In this document: in pieces, positions 20,057 through 29,138 of the stretch
How positions within the stretch are numbered: the first letter of the stretch is position 1
How the letters are laid out: each line of letters opens with the position of its first letter
Source of the DNA: Caulobacter sp. SL161
Lineage (GTDB): Bacteria > Pseudomonadota > Alphaproteobacteria > Caulobacterales > Caulobacteraceae
Direction of reading: 5' to 3'
Length of the DNA: 64,000 nucleotides
Assembly: GCF_026672375.1 (NCBI RefSeq)
Contig: NZ_JAPPRA010000001.1
Location: forward strand, 2,728,001-2,792,000
The notes under the pieces: generated by a model
What the model saw: only the letters and a program-made list of their open reading frames with translations
The model's database searches: none
Told to the model about the DNA's origin: nothing
Position numbers and translations under genes: made by a program

Positions 20057-22981
20057 TTAGCGCGCGTACACCGACAGGCGATTGAGGGTCTCGCCGTCCA
20101 CCGATCCGGTGGAGGGCAGACCCTGATCACGCTGATAGGCCGCGATCGCCATGCGCAGGGCGGGCGACGAAACACCGTCGCGCGGCCCCTGGTAATAGCC
20201 CAGCTGCGACAGGACACGCTGAGCAAGGCCAAGGTTGGCGTTTGCGGCGGTCGGCGCAGCGGAGGACAGACTGGCGGTCTGGACCTGAGTCTGCGGACGG
20301 AAGGCCAGGGCTGAGCGGTCAGCGGTCTGCTGGGCCTCTGCGGTCAGCTGCGAGCGCAGCGCCGTAGCGCGGCCCCGCGCGGTCGAATCCCCAGCCCGGC
20401 CGGCGATCACATACCATTTGTAGGCCTCGGCCGGATTCTGGCTGACGCCCAGTCCGCTTTCGTAGAGCTGAGCCAGGTTGAACTGGCTATCGACCAGGCC
20501 CAAATCGGCGGCCTTGCGGAACCAGCTGGCGGCCGTCGTCGAATTGCGCGGACCGCCCTCGCCCTTGAAGTAGTAGAGGGCTAGGTTGTGCATGGCGCGC
20601 GGATCGCCACCGTTGGCGGCGCGCTCGCTCCAGCGGCGCGCTTCGGCCATATCGACCTTGACGCCGTTCTTGCCGCCCTCGTACATCTTCGAGAGGTAGA
20701 ACTGCGCGGCCGGGTAGCCGCCATTGGCTGCGCGCTTCAGCAGTTCGCCGCCCGAGCGGTCGCCCGACTCGATCTTACGGACCGCATCCTCGAACAGGGC
20801 TTTGGCTTCGTTGGTCGGCGGGGCGGCGGGGGCCTCGACCTCGGCCGGGACGACCTTGCCCGTCGTCAGCGCGACGGCGGCGCGCGGCGCGCCGGGGGTC
20901 GTGTCAGCCTCGGGACCATTCACCTCGACATCGGCCTTGCGACCAGCGATCGCCTGGGCGACGCGGCTGGGCGAGTTGTTGCCGTCGTCGGTGTTCAGCA
21001 GCAGCAGGCCGCCCACGCAGGCCCCGAGCGCGCCGGCGGCGGCGAAGACAACGAGGGCCGTCGTCACGGTCGCGCCCAAGCGCGCCTTCGACTTCTTGGT
21101 CGAGAAACCGCCAAAGCCGCCGAACAGCGAGCCGCTGGCCTTGGAAGCCTTTTCCTTCTTCGCCGACTTGGCCTTGCCACCCTTGCCTTCCGAGGCGGCG
21201 GCGGCGCGCGCGGCGGCGCGGGCCTGCTCGATGATGTCGCGGGTCGACATCGGACGCGACGGCTCGGCGGGCGCGAAGTCGGAGATCTCAGGCTCGACTT
21301 CGTAGCGCGGGCTCTCCGGCTCGAAGCCATCGGCGATCGCGTAGTCATCGTGTGCGAAGGCCGGCTCTTCCGGCTCCGCAGCCGGGAACTCCGCCACCTC
21401 GAAGCTACGCGCCGGCGCAGGCGGCGCATCAAACGCGTCGACCTCATCCTCAGCCGTGCTGAACGAAGCGGCCTGGCTGAAATAGTTATCGTCGAAGGGC
21501 GATGCCGCCGGCGGAACCGGACGCTGGGCGGTCGCGACCGGCGCCGGAGCCTGCGCGGGCGGCGGCGACGGCGGCGCGGCTTCCAGCTTCCGCTGCGCCT
21601 CGGACAGACGGCTGTCGATCTTCTCGCGCGCTTCTTCCAGCATGCGGAGCGTGCGCTCTTCGCTCTGGCGGATGCGGTCGACCAGTTCCTGGCTGGAACG
21701 TTCGTGGCGTTGGTTCAGACGCTCTGTGACGCGGGCGACCTGTTCGCCGACATCGTCGATGGCCAGGGCGTTGCGTCGCTCGGCGCTGCCGATCCGCTCG
21801 GCCAGCTTCTCGGTGATCCGGGCGATCTCGCCGCCCAGCTTCTCGAGGGCCTGGGCCTGAACGCTGTCGGCGCGATTGAGCTTGTGCTCGACGCTGGCGG
21901 CGATCCGCGCCACCTCGCCACCGACCTGCTCGATAGCGCTGGCGTTGCGGCTCTCGGCGGCGTGGACGCGGCGATTGAACGCGTCAGCGACACCGACAAT
22001 CTCGCGGCCCATACGCTCAATAGCCTGGGCCGAGCGCTGTTCGGCCGCCTGCACGTGGGCCGCCATCTCGCCGAGCTTGCGCTCCATGCGGTCGAAACGT
22101 CCGTCGGCGCTTTCGCGAAGCTTGGCCGCCATTTCCAGGCGTGCGGCTTCCATCTTCTGCGTGAGGGTGGCGGCCAGGCTGTCCAGGCGCTCCTGAACGC
22201 CCGTAGCGGGATTGGCGGTCTCGACGGCGCCCAAGCGCTGATCCAGCGCCTGGAACGACGCGCCCAGTTCGCGCAGCGCCTCGCTGGTGCGGGTTTCGGC
22301 GGCTTCCAGGCGTTCGCCCAGTCGCGCGACGACAGCCTCGACCAGCGCGCTGGGATCGCCCGAGCTCTGCTGGTTCAGCTTGGCTTCCAGCGTCGCGATC
22401 GCCTCGCGCGTCCGCGCCTCGCCTTCGTAAAGGTGTCCGGCGACCTTGCCCAAGGCGCCTTCCAGCGCGCGCAGCGCCTCGGCCGAGCGCGGACCGGCCG
22501 CCTCGCTCTCGATCCGGCGCAGACGTTCGGTGGCCCGAGCCTGCTCGGTCTTCAGTTCGTCGACGGCCCCCTCGAACCGGGCGGCGACGGCGATCTGCTC
22601 ACGTTCGGATGCGCCCAGACGCGTCAGGGCGTCGCGGACGGAGTGATCGATGCCGGTGATGGCGGCGGCGTTGCGCCCTTCGGCGGCTTCGATGCGTTGG
22701 GTCAGGCGATCCAGCGCCAGCGCGACGCGACCAACCTCGTCGGCCGGATGCTGGGCGATCTCGATGCGCGGCGGCGCATCTTCTTTGACAATCTCAAGAT
22801 AGGCGCGGTTGGGGGCGTCGTCCCCCGCGAGACGCGGGTCAGCGGTCTGACCATCGCCTTCGATGATCATTCGGTTCAGCCATTCACCCAGAGTCATGCC
22901 GGAGCGACGCGCGAGGTCTTTCGCGACCTCCCGTGCCTTGGGGTCAATCCCCTTAACGCTCCATGGCGAAGCCGCCGTCAT
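20057..22981 (-). CDS. podJ: Polar organelle development/localisation factor PodJ
   Basis: A 974-residue protein, the length of Caulobacter PodJ-L. It has a short conserved N-terminal box (KAREVAKDLARRSGMTLGEW), then about 400 residues of coiled coil rich in A-E-x-R repeats (TLEAKLNQQ, AAEQRSAQAIERMGREI). A proline-rich linker (PPSPPPAQAPAPV) and an acidic disordered stretch follow. One membrane span is near residue 650 (TTALVVFAAAGALGACVGGL), followed by periplasmic Sel1 repeats (RRWSERAANGGDPRAMHN; AASWFRKAADLGLVDSQFN) and a C-terminal peptidoglycan-binding domain (LSQLGYYQGPRDG). PodJ is a polar scaffold that localises the histidine kinase PleC and is needed for holdfast and pili. It is processed in the periplasm to a short form in Caulobacter. 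Confidence 0.95.
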   Translation of the reverse strand: MTAASPWSVKGIDPKAREVAKDLARRSGMTLGEWLNRMIIEGDGQTADPRLAGDDAPNRAYLEIVKEDAPPRIEIAQHPADEVGRVALALDRLTQRIEAAEGRNAAAITGIDHSVRDALTRLGASEREQIAVAARFEGAVDELKTEQARATERLRRIESEAAGPRSAEALRALEGALGKVAGHLYEGEARTREAIATLEAKLNQQSSGDPSALVEAVVARLGERLEAAETRTSEALRELGASFQALDQRLGAVETANPATGVQERLDSLAATLTQKMEAARLEMAAKLRESADGRFDRMERKLGEMAAHVQAAEQRSAQAIERMGREIVGVADAFNRRVHAAESRNASAIEQVGGEVARIAASVEHKLNRADSVQAQALEKLGGEIARITEKLAERIGSAERRNALAIDDVGEQVARVTERLNQRHERSSQELVDRIRQSEERTLRMLEEAREKIDSRLSEAQRKLEAAPPSPPPAQAPAPVATAQRPVPPAASPFDDNYFSQAASFSTAEDEVDAFDAPPAPARSFEVAEFPAAEPEEPAFAHDDYAIADGFEPESPRYEVEPEISDFAPAEPSRPMSTRDIIEQARAAARAAAASEGKGGKAKSAKKEKASKASGSLFGGFGGFSTKKSKARLGATVTTALVVFAAAGALGACVGGLLLLNTDDGNNSPSRVAQAIAGRKADVEVNGPEADTTPGAPRAAVALTTGKVVPAEVEAPAAPPTNEAKALFEDAVRKIESGDRSGGELLKRAANGGYPAAQFYLSKMYEGGKNGVKVDMAEARRWSERAANGGDPRAMHNLALYYFKGEGGPRNSTTAASWFRKAADLGLVDSQFNLAQLYESGLGVSQNPAEAYKWYVIAGRAGDSTARGRATALRSQLTAEAQQTADRSALAFRPQTQVQTASLSSAAPTAANANLGLAQRVLSQLGYYQGPRDGVSSPALRMAIAAYQRDQGLPSTGSVDGETLNRLSVYAR

Positions 22982-22983
22982 GC

Positions 22984-23101
22984 GAATCGATCTCCCCGCA
23001 CCTGGGGAAAACGCTAGTCACCGATTCCTGGGGTGTAAACGCGACGAAAACGCCAGATGTAGTGGCTGCGCGATTCACTGTGGAGGAATCAGGACAGAGT
23101 C
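22984..23101. promoter_or_regulatory. Cluster of five CcrM (GANTC) methylation sites at the podJ promoter/start
   Basis: GAATC 22984-22988, GATTC 23023-23027, GATTC 23072-23076, GAATC 23086-23090 and GAGTC 23097-23101. In GC-rich DNA one such site is expected about every 300 bases, so five in 118 bases is a clear enrichment. CcrM methylation state is read by GcrA at cell-cycle promoters. Confidence 0.7.
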
Positions 23102-23136
23102 CCATCACTTTGTAGCGCGGTTCAAAAGCAAGAGGG

Positions 23137-23150
23137 TTAACACTGGTTAA
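23137..23150. promoter_or_regulatory. CtrA-like TTAA box pair
   Basis: GTTAACACTGGTTAACCAT contains TTAA (23137-23140) and TTAA (23147-23150), six bases apart; the CtrA consensus spacing is seven. It lies between divergent podJ and the small membrane protein gene, about 40 bases before the latter, so either could be the target. Confidence 0.45.
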
Positions 23151-23189
23151 CCATTTGCCAGGCGGATTGTCGCAGGCCTAGAAGCGCGC

Positions 23190-23405
23190 ATGGACCTACC
23201 CGTCACCGCCGCCGCCGCGATCCTGTTCCTGATGCTCGCCGTGCTCTTCGGTTGGCTGGGCGCGCGTCCGATCAATATTCTCAAGGGTCCGCGGCTGATC
23301 CCTTGGCGGCCGATGATGATGATCTGCGTGGTCGGACTTATGCTGATGCTGGTGCATCTGGTGAACCTGCTCGGCGTCCAGACGGGTAACCAGACGCGCT
23401 ACTAG
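23190..23405 (+). CDS. Small two-span membrane protein (71 aa)
   Basis: A short frame MDLPVTAAAAILFLMLAVLF... with two membrane helices (residues about 6-25 and 41-62: MMMICVVGLMLMLVHLVNLL) separated by a loop GARPINILKGPRLIPWRP. No named family is recognised, but the sequence looks like the short conserved inner-membrane proteins of Caulobacterales. Its stop overlaps the stop of the convergent MprF-like gene (ACTAGG serves both strands). Confidence 0.6.
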   Translation: MDLPVTAAAAILFLMLAVLFGWLGARPINILKGPRLIPWRPMMMICVVGLMLMLVHLVNLLGVQTGNQTRY

Positions 23406-25063
23406 GTCGCGGCCTTCTCCGGGAGCTTCTTGGGTCGTTTCGCCAGGCCCGAGACGCCACCGGACGACAGCAGCCCGATATCGGCGAGCAGGAACGGGAT
23501 CGCCCACTTCTGAGGCGCGGCAATGTAGCGCGGCTGCCAGACCGGGTCGTACTTGTCCTTGTAGCGACGCACGCCCTGGAAGTTATAGATCTCCTCGCCG
23601 CGCTCGTAGAGCAGCCGGCCGACGCGCGACATGATCGGGGCCAGAGGGCGATCCTGCAGACCCGCCAGCGGCGCGACCCCGAACTCGAAGGCGCTGTACC
23701 CCTCGTCCTTGCCCCACTGCAGCAGCTCGACGAACAGATAGTCCATGACGTTCTTGGGCGCTTCGTCAGAGTAGCGCATCAGGTCCATGGAGAACGCCGT
23801 CTTGGCGGCCGTCGTCCACAGCGTGGCGAAGGCGACGATCTTGCCTTCGCTGCGAACAACCGCGACGGGGAACTCGGCCACATAGCGTGGGTCAAAGCCC
23901 CCCATCGAGAAGCTCTTTTCGCCGCCCGCGTGATGCGAGAGCCAGGAGTCCGAGATGGACTTCAGCTCGTCCATCATGGCCGGCGCCGCGCCCACAGGCA
24001 GGACCTCGAACGCCGCGCCGCCTTCGCCGGCCTTGCGCCAGTTCCGGCGCAGCACCTCGCGACGCCGCCCAACCAGACTGAACGCCTCAAGCGGCACCGC
24101 CGCGCTCTCCCCGGTCTTCTGGATGGCCAGACCCAGATCCACTGTGTCGGGAAGATCGTCGGGTCCGAGACCATAGAAGCCCGCACGCGCGGCGTGGGCG
24201 TCGGCCAGTTCGCGGAAGCGCCAGAACAGCTCCATGCGCTCTTCGCGCTTGCCGACGGGCGGACCGAGCGCGATCCACGACCGGCCGCGGACCCCGAACA
24301 TCAGGAAGGTCTCGCCTGACGCCGAGAACAGAAACCGCTTGTCGCCCAGCAGCGCGAGGTTGGCGCTGGGCTCGGCCCCTTCGGCCTTGGCGAGAATGGC
24401 GCGCACCCGATCAAACTCAGGGTCAGTGTCGTCGACCACCGGCGGGGTCGCAGCCGTCGCAATCAGGCGCCAGACGCCGACGGCCAGCAAGACAATAGCC
24501 GCGGCGACCGACGAGCGGATGGCCCGGGCCGCCTCGTCGTGATCCTGCAGGATCCTGATCCAGGACTTGTCGGCGAACTCTGTGTGGTTGAACGACCACC
24601 AGCCCAGGACCGACGCTCCGACGATGGCCGCAGCCGCTGAGAGCAGCCACCCCGGCGTGATCTCCATCTTGGTGAGCGCGGCCTTCCGGGGAAACGCGTC
24701 GTGGAACGGCAGGATCACGAAGAAGCAGACCAGCAGCATGGCGGTCTCTTCCCAGTTCAGGCCTTTGAAAATGGCGAGAACGGCCGAGGCCCCCAGCACG
24801 ATCAGAGCGGCCCACCAGGCCGCGCCGAGCCGCGCACGCAGGCCAAAGGCCAGCAGCAGCAGCACGAGACCCAAAATTGAGGAGAAGAAGTGGCTGATCT
24901 CGATCAGCAGGTCCGGCGCGAAGGCGAGCAGCAGCAGGAAGCGGGTCGGCTCGGACGGCGTCGCCCCGGAGGCCAACAGCATGACACCCGCCGACGCAGC
25001 CAGGATCGCCGCCACGGTGGGGGCGATCGCATGGGCCGCGGGCCTGAAAACTGTCGAGGACAT
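23402..25063 (-). CDS. MprF-type protein with C-terminal DUF2156 (aminoacyl-phosphatidylglycerol synthase-like) domain
   Basis: A 553-residue protein. Residues 1-220 hold about six hydrophobic helices. The rest is the DUF2156 acyltransferase fold of lysyl/alanyl-phosphatidylglycerol synthases: FSASGETFLMFGVRGRSWIA, ALGPPVGKREER, ARAGFYGLGPDDLPD, KSFSMGGFDPRYV, SMDLMRYSDEAPKNVMDYLF and EIYNFQGVRRYKDKYDPVWQ. Full MprF proteins (about 850 residues) have a larger flippase part; this one has a reduced membrane domain. Such enzymes add amino acids from aminoacyl-tRNA to phosphatidylglycerol and reduce the negative charge of the membrane. The substrate amino acid is not evident. Confidence 0.8.
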   Translation of the reverse strand: MSSTVFRPAAHAIAPTVAAILAASAGVMLLASGATPSEPTRFLLLLAFAPDLLIEISHFFSSILGLVLLLLAFGLRARLGAAWWAALIVLGASAVLAIFKGLNWEETAMLLVCFFVILPFHDAFPRKAALTKMEITPGWLLSAAAAIVGASVLGWWSFNHTEFADKSWIRILQDHDEAARAIRSSVAAAIVLLAVGVWRLIATAATPPVVDDTDPEFDRVRAILAKAEGAEPSANLALLGDKRFLFSASGETFLMFGVRGRSWIALGPPVGKREERMELFWRFRELADAHAARAGFYGLGPDDLPDTVDLGLAIQKTGESAAVPLEAFSLVGRRREVLRRNWRKAGEGGAAFEVLPVGAAPAMMDELKSISDSWLSHHAGGEKSFSMGGFDPRYVAEFPVAVVRSEGKIVAFATLWTTAAKTAFSMDLMRYSDEAPKNVMDYLFVELLQWGKDEGYSAFEFGVAPLAGLQDRPLAPIMSRVGRLLYERGEEIYNFQGVRRYKDKYDPVWQPRYIAAPQKWAIPFLLADIGLLSSGGVSGLAKRPKKLPEKAAT

Positions 25064-25237
25064 CCAGATCCCGAAATCGCGAATCCCCGAGGGATCCAGG
25101 AGCAGGTGGTTCTATATCGCGTAATGCCCGGCGTGGTCCCGCGCCAAGATGCGAACAATTGTTTGAATCAGCTTGCCGCCGCCGTCGCGAGGGGTAGTGT
25201 GTCGACCAAACACCGGTCTGCTTAGGGAGATGAGACC

Positions 25238-26443
25238 ATGGCCGATTTCGGGGGAACCGATCTCGACGCCTTCCGCGCCGACACCCGCGCCTGGCTCGAA
25301 GCCAACTATCCAAAGTCCCTGAACGCGCCGATGGGCGAGGACGAGGCCCCGTGGGGCGGCCGCAAGATGGTGTGGAAGAACCCCGACGCCAAGCTGTGGC
25401 TCGACCGCATGGCCGAACGCGGCTGGACCGCCCCGATGTGGCCCAAGGAGTACGGCGGCGGCGGCCTGTCCAAGGCTCAGAACAAGGTGCTGGAACAGGA
25501 ACTGCGTCGCCTCAAGGCTCGCCCGGCCCTGATGAGCTTCGGCGTCTGGATGCTGGGTCCGGTACTGCTGGAATACGCCACCGAGGAACAGAAGCAGCGC
25601 TTCCTGCCCGCGATCGTGCGCGGCGAAACCCGCTGGTGCCAGGGCTATAGCGAGCCCGGCGCGGGTTCGGACTTGGCCTCGCTGCAGACCAAGTGCGAGG
25701 ATCAGGGCGACCACTACCTGATCAACGGCCAAAAGGTCTGGACCAGCTACGCCGACCAGGCCGACTGGATCTTCTGCCTGGTGCGCACCGACACCAGCAA
25801 GAAGCACGAGGGCATCTCGTTCGTGCTGTTCGACATGACCTCGCCCGGCGTCGAGGCCCGTCCGATCAAGCTGATCAGCGGCTCCTCGCCCTTCTGCGAG
25901 ACCTTCTTCGACAATGTGAAGGTCCCCACGGAACAGCTGGTCGGCAAGCTGAACGGCGGCTGGGACATCGCCAAGCGCCTGCTGCAATACGAGCGCCAAA
26001 ACATCAGCGCCTCGGGCTTTGGCGGCGGCGGCGGCTTGTCGGTTGTCGAAGCGGCCAAGAAGGAGCTCGGCGTCGACAGCGAGGGCCGGATCGCCGACGG
26101 CGATTTCCGTGCGCGACTGGCGGCTCACTCGATGGACGCCCACGCCTTCATGCTGACCGTGCGCCGCGCCGAGGCGGAGTCCAAGCAGGGCTCGGGCCCC
26201 AGCGCCGCCGTCTCGATCATCAAGTACGCCGCCGCCAAGATGAACCAGGAGCGCACCGAGCTGCTGGTCGAGGCCCTGGGACTTCAGGGCCTGGGCTGGT
26301 CGGGCGAAGACTTCAGCGCCGAGGAGCTGGCCGCGCCGCGCGCCATGCTGCGCGCCAAGGGCAACTCGATCGAGGGCGGCACCAGCGAGGTGAACCTCAA
26401 CGTCATCGCCAAGCGGGTCCTGGGTCTGCTGGACCACCAGTAG
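25238..26443 (+). CDS. Acyl-CoA dehydrogenase family protein (larger subunit of a pair)
   Basis: A 401-residue flavoprotein dehydrogenase. GGGAG lies nine bases before ATG 25238. Family motifs are CQGYSEPGAGSDLASLQTKC (FAD/substrate), KVWTSYADQADW, and a C-terminal KGNSIEGGTSEVNLNVIAKRV block with RG-type ends. It resembles the longer partner of heterodimeric pimeloyl-CoA- or cholesterol-type acyl-CoA dehydrogenases. The next gene, 48 bases downstream, encodes the shorter partner, so both likely form one enzyme. The acyl substrate is not evident. Confidence 0.88.
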   Translation: MADFGGTDLDAFRADTRAWLEANYPKSLNAPMGEDEAPWGGRKMVWKNPDAKLWLDRMAERGWTAPMWPKEYGGGGLSKAQNKVLEQELRRLKARPALMSFGVWMLGPVLLEYATEEQKQRFLPAIVRGETRWCQGYSEPGAGSDLASLQTKCEDQGDHYLINGQKVWTSYADQADWIFCLVRTDTSKKHEGISFVLFDMTSPGVEARPIKLISGSSPFCETFFDNVKVPTEQLVGKLNGGWDIAKRLLQYERQNISASGFGGGGGLSVVEAAKKELGVDSEGRIADGDFRARLAAHSMDAHAFMLTVRRAEAESKQGSGPSAAVSIIKYAAAKMNQERTELLVEALGLQGLGWSGEDFSAEELAAPRAMLRAKGNSIEGGTSEVNLNVIAKRVLGLLDHQ

Positions 26444-26491
26444 TTCCCTCCAACCCGCCGCCAAGACCAAGACTTTTCAAGGAGCCTGAAC

Positions 26492-27625
26492 ATGGCCGTC
26501 CTGACCGAAGAACAGACGATGCTGCGCGACGCCGCCAAGGGCTGGGCCAGCGAAAGCGCGCCCGTCGGCGCCCTGCGCAGGCTGCGCGACAGCAAGAGCA
26601 AGCAGACCTTCGACCCCGCCGCCTGGGCCGAGATGGGCCAGATGGGCTGGGCCGGCGTGATCGTACCCGAGGCCTATGACGGCTCGGCCTTCGGCTATCT
26701 GGGCCTGGGCCTGATCCTGGAGGAGACCGGCCGCACCCTGGCCGCCTCCCCGCTCCTCTCCACCGCCATGATCGCCGCCTCGGCGCTGCAGCTGGGCGGC
26801 TCGGACGCTCAAAAGCAGGCGTGGCTGCCCAGGATCGCCACCGGCGAGGCCGTGGCGACGCTGGCGATCGACGAAGGCGCTCACCACGCCCCTGCCCGCA
26901 GCGCCCTTTCGGCAACCAAGAGCGGCGCCGGCTATGTGCTGAACGGGACCAAGACCCTGGTGCTGGACGGTGAGGCCGCCGACCTGCTGATCGTGGCGGC
27001 CCGCACCAGCGGCCAGCCGGGCGACACCGCCGGCCTGACCCTGTTCCTCGTCGCGGGCGATGCGGCCGGCGTGACCCGCTCGCACCTGTCGCTGATCGAC
27101 TCGCGCGGCGCGGCCAAGATCGCCTTTGACGGCGTCGAGGTCAGCGCGGACGCGGTGCTGGGCGAGGCCGACAAGGGCTGGGCCATCCTGGAGCCGACCC
27201 TGGACCGCGCCTATGCGGGCCTCGCCGCCGAGATGCTGGGCAGCGCCAGCGCCGCCTTCGACATCACCCTGGATTACTTGAAGACCCGCACCCAGTTCGG
27301 CCAGGTCATCGGCACGTTCCAGGCCCTGCAGCACCGCGCGGCCAAGTGGTTCACCGACCTGGAGACCACCCGCTCGTGCGTCGAAGCCGCGCTCGAGGCG
27401 CTGGACGCCGGCGCCGACAGCCGCGCGCTGGCCTCTCTTGCCAAGGCCAAGGCCAGCGAGCTGGTGCACCTGGCGTCGAACGAGATGGTGCAGATGCACG
27501 GCGGCATCGGCATGACCGACGCCCACGACGCCGGTCTCTACATGAAGCGCGCACGCGTCACCGAGGCCCTGTTCGGCGGGGCCAGCTTCCACCGCGACCG
27601 CTACGCCCGCCTGATGGGCTTCTGA
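26492..27625 (+). CDS. Acyl-CoA dehydrogenase family protein (smaller subunit of a pair)
   Basis: A 377-residue protein of the same fold as the preceding gene. The N-terminus is diverged (AVLTEEQTMLRDAAKGWASE). YLGLGLILEETGRTLAASPL and GYVLNGTKTLVLDGEAADL are typical. The C-terminal dehydrogenase helix pair contains TRTQFGQVIGTFQALQHRAA-type text (in part) and ends MVQMHGGIGMTDAHDAG. It follows 48 bases after the larger subunit with AAGGAG in front. The usual catalytic glutamate segment is not obvious here, as in the non-catalytic chains of heterotetrameric enzymes. Confidence 0.85.
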   Translation: MAVLTEEQTMLRDAAKGWASESAPVGALRRLRDSKSKQTFDPAAWAEMGQMGWAGVIVPEAYDGSAFGYLGLGLILEETGRTLAASPLLSTAMIAASALQLGGSDAQKQAWLPRIATGEAVATLAIDEGAHHAPARSALSATKSGAGYVLNGTKTLVLDGEAADLLIVAARTSGQPGDTAGLTLFLVAGDAAGVTRSHLSLIDSRGAAKIAFDGVEVSADAVLGEADKGWAILEPTLDRAYAGLAAEMLGSASAAFDITLDYLKTRTQFGQVIGTFQALQHRAAKWFTDLETTRSCVEAALEALDAGADSRALASLAKAKASELVHLASNEMVQMHGGIGMTDAHDAGLYMKRARVTEALFGGASFHRDRYARLMGF

Positions 27626-27643
27626 GCGCGCCTCTCATCAAAA

Positions 27644-27673
27644 ACGGGGGCCGGTCATCCGAACGGCCCCCGT
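27644..27673. terminator. Bidirectional terminator hairpin
   Basis: A perfect 10-bp stem ACGGGGGCCG / CGGCCCCCGT with a 10-base loop lies between convergent acyl-CoA dehydrogenase and pyruvate kinase genes. AAAA precedes it, so a U-run follows when read on the minus strand. Confidence 0.75.
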
Positions 27674-27688
27674 CTAAACCCGACAGAA

Positions 27689-29119
27689 TTAGCGCCGGCG
27701 CGCCGGCGCGGGCGCATGCGCCAGACGCAGAAGGTTCGCTGCGCCCGGAGCCCCGAAGGGTGTGCCCGCGACGACCAGCAGTCGCTCACCGGGCGCTACC
27801 AGCCCAAGTTCCAGCGCCTTGCTCGACGCGTCCGTCGTGACGACCTCAAGGCTGTCAGGCTGCGCGCTGACGCGCGGCTCCACACCCCAGACCAGGCACA
27901 TACGACGCACGGCGCTGATCTCGGGCGACAGGGCCAGCACCGGCTGCAAGGGGCGCTCCCGCGACAGGCGACGCGCGGTCGAGCCCGTGGTGGTGAACGC
28001 CACGAGGCACTTGGTCGACCCCGCCTTGGCCGCGCCGGCGGCGGCGACCACCAGAACATCGGCGTCCACATCGTCGTGGCTCTGCTCGGCGTACATCAGC
28101 TCAGGCCACTTCGGGTCACGCTCAACGCGTTCGATGATGCGGTTCATCATCGAGACCGACTCTTCGGGATAGTCCCCCGCCGCCGACTCCGCCGATAGCA
28201 TCACCGCGTCCGCGCCCTCATAGACGGCGTTGGCGACGTCCGACGCCTCAGCCCGTGTGGGGGTCGGCGAGCTGGTCATCGACTCCAGCATCTGGGTGGC
28301 GACGATCACGGGAATGCCCCGCTCACGCGCCGCACGCAGGATTTCCTTCTGGGCGACCGGCACCTCCTCGGGCGCCATTTCGACGCCGAGGTCGCCGCGC
28401 GCCACCATGACGCCGTCGCAGAGATCCAGAATCGGGCCCAGCACCTTCAGCGCCTGCGGCTTCTCGATCTTGGCCAGCACAGCGGCGCGGCCTTCGACGA
28501 TCCGGCGCAGCTCGGCCATGTCCTCGGGGGCCTGCACGAACGACAGCGCCACCCAGTCCACGCCCAGGCGCAGCGCAAAGGCCAGGTCCTCACGATCCTT
28601 GGCGGTCAGCGGCGACATCGGGATGACGACGTCCGGCACCGCCACGCCCTTGCGTTCGGACAGCTTGCCGCCGTTCACGACCTTGGTGTTGGCGTAGCCC
28701 GGGCCCGCATCCGTCACGGTCATCCGCAGCTTGCCGTCGTCCAGCAGCAGGGTCGCGCCCGGCCGCATGGCGGTCAGGATCTCGGGATGCGGCAGATGCA
28801 CGCGCGTTTCGTCGCCCGGGGTCGGGTCGTTGTCGAAGCGGAACGGCTGGCCGGCCTTCAGCATCACCGGGCCATCGGCGAACTTGCCGACGCGCAGCTT
28901 GGGTCCCTGCAGGTCGGCCAGCACGCCCAGCGGGCGATTGACGACCTTCTCCGCCTCGCGAATGGCCGCATAGACGGCCGCGTGGGTCTCGTGCGCCCCG
29001 TGGCTGAAGTTCAGGCGAAAGACGTCAGCCCCGGCCTTGGCCAGGGTGACGATCATCTCGGGAGAGCTCGACGCCGGACCGATGGTGGCGACGATGCGGG
29101 AGCGACGGGCGCGGATCAT
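27689..29119 (-). CDS. pyk: Pyruvate kinase
   Basis: A 476-residue glycolytic enzyme converting phosphoenolpyruvate and ADP to pyruvate and ATP. Core motifs are RIVATIGPASSSPEM, FRLNFSHGAHETH (N-F-S-H), IEKPQALKVLGPILDLCDG, VMVARGDLGVEMAPEEVPV and PVIVATQMLESM; the regulatory C-terminal domain carries TTTGSTARRLSRERP. Length is normal. Together with the Entner-Doudoroff operon 4-9 kb away it forms the lower part of sugar breakdown. It is followed by the GH3 gene upstream on the same strand, 19 bases away. Confidence 0.97.
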   Translation of the reverse strand: MIRARRSRIVATIGPASSSPEMIVTLAKAGADVFRLNFSHGAHETHAAVYAAIREAEKVVNRPLGVLADLQGPKLRVGKFADGPVMLKAGQPFRFDNDPTPGDETRVHLPHPEILTAMRPGATLLLDDGKLRMTVTDAGPGYANTKVVNGGKLSERKGVAVPDVVIPMSPLTAKDREDLAFALRLGVDWVALSFVQAPEDMAELRRIVEGRAAVLAKIEKPQALKVLGPILDLCDGVMVARGDLGVEMAPEEVPVAQKEILRAARERGIPVIVATQMLESMTSSPTPTRAEASDVANAVYEGADAVMLSAESAAGDYPEESVSMMNRIIERVERDPKWPELMYAEQSHDDVDADVLVVAAAGAAKAGSTKCLVAFTTTGSTARRLSRERPLQPVLALSPEISAVRRMCLVWGVEPRVSAQPDSLEVVTTDASSKALELGLVAPGERLLVVAGTPFGAPGAANLLRLAHAPAPARRR

Positions 29120-29138
29120 GCCGTCGCTCCTTCATGGA

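Noticed and set aside
20588-23017. An 809-residue open frame opposite podJ
   Set aside because: It is composed of A/R/G-rich shadow sequence; podJ on the minus strand has clear domains and expected length.
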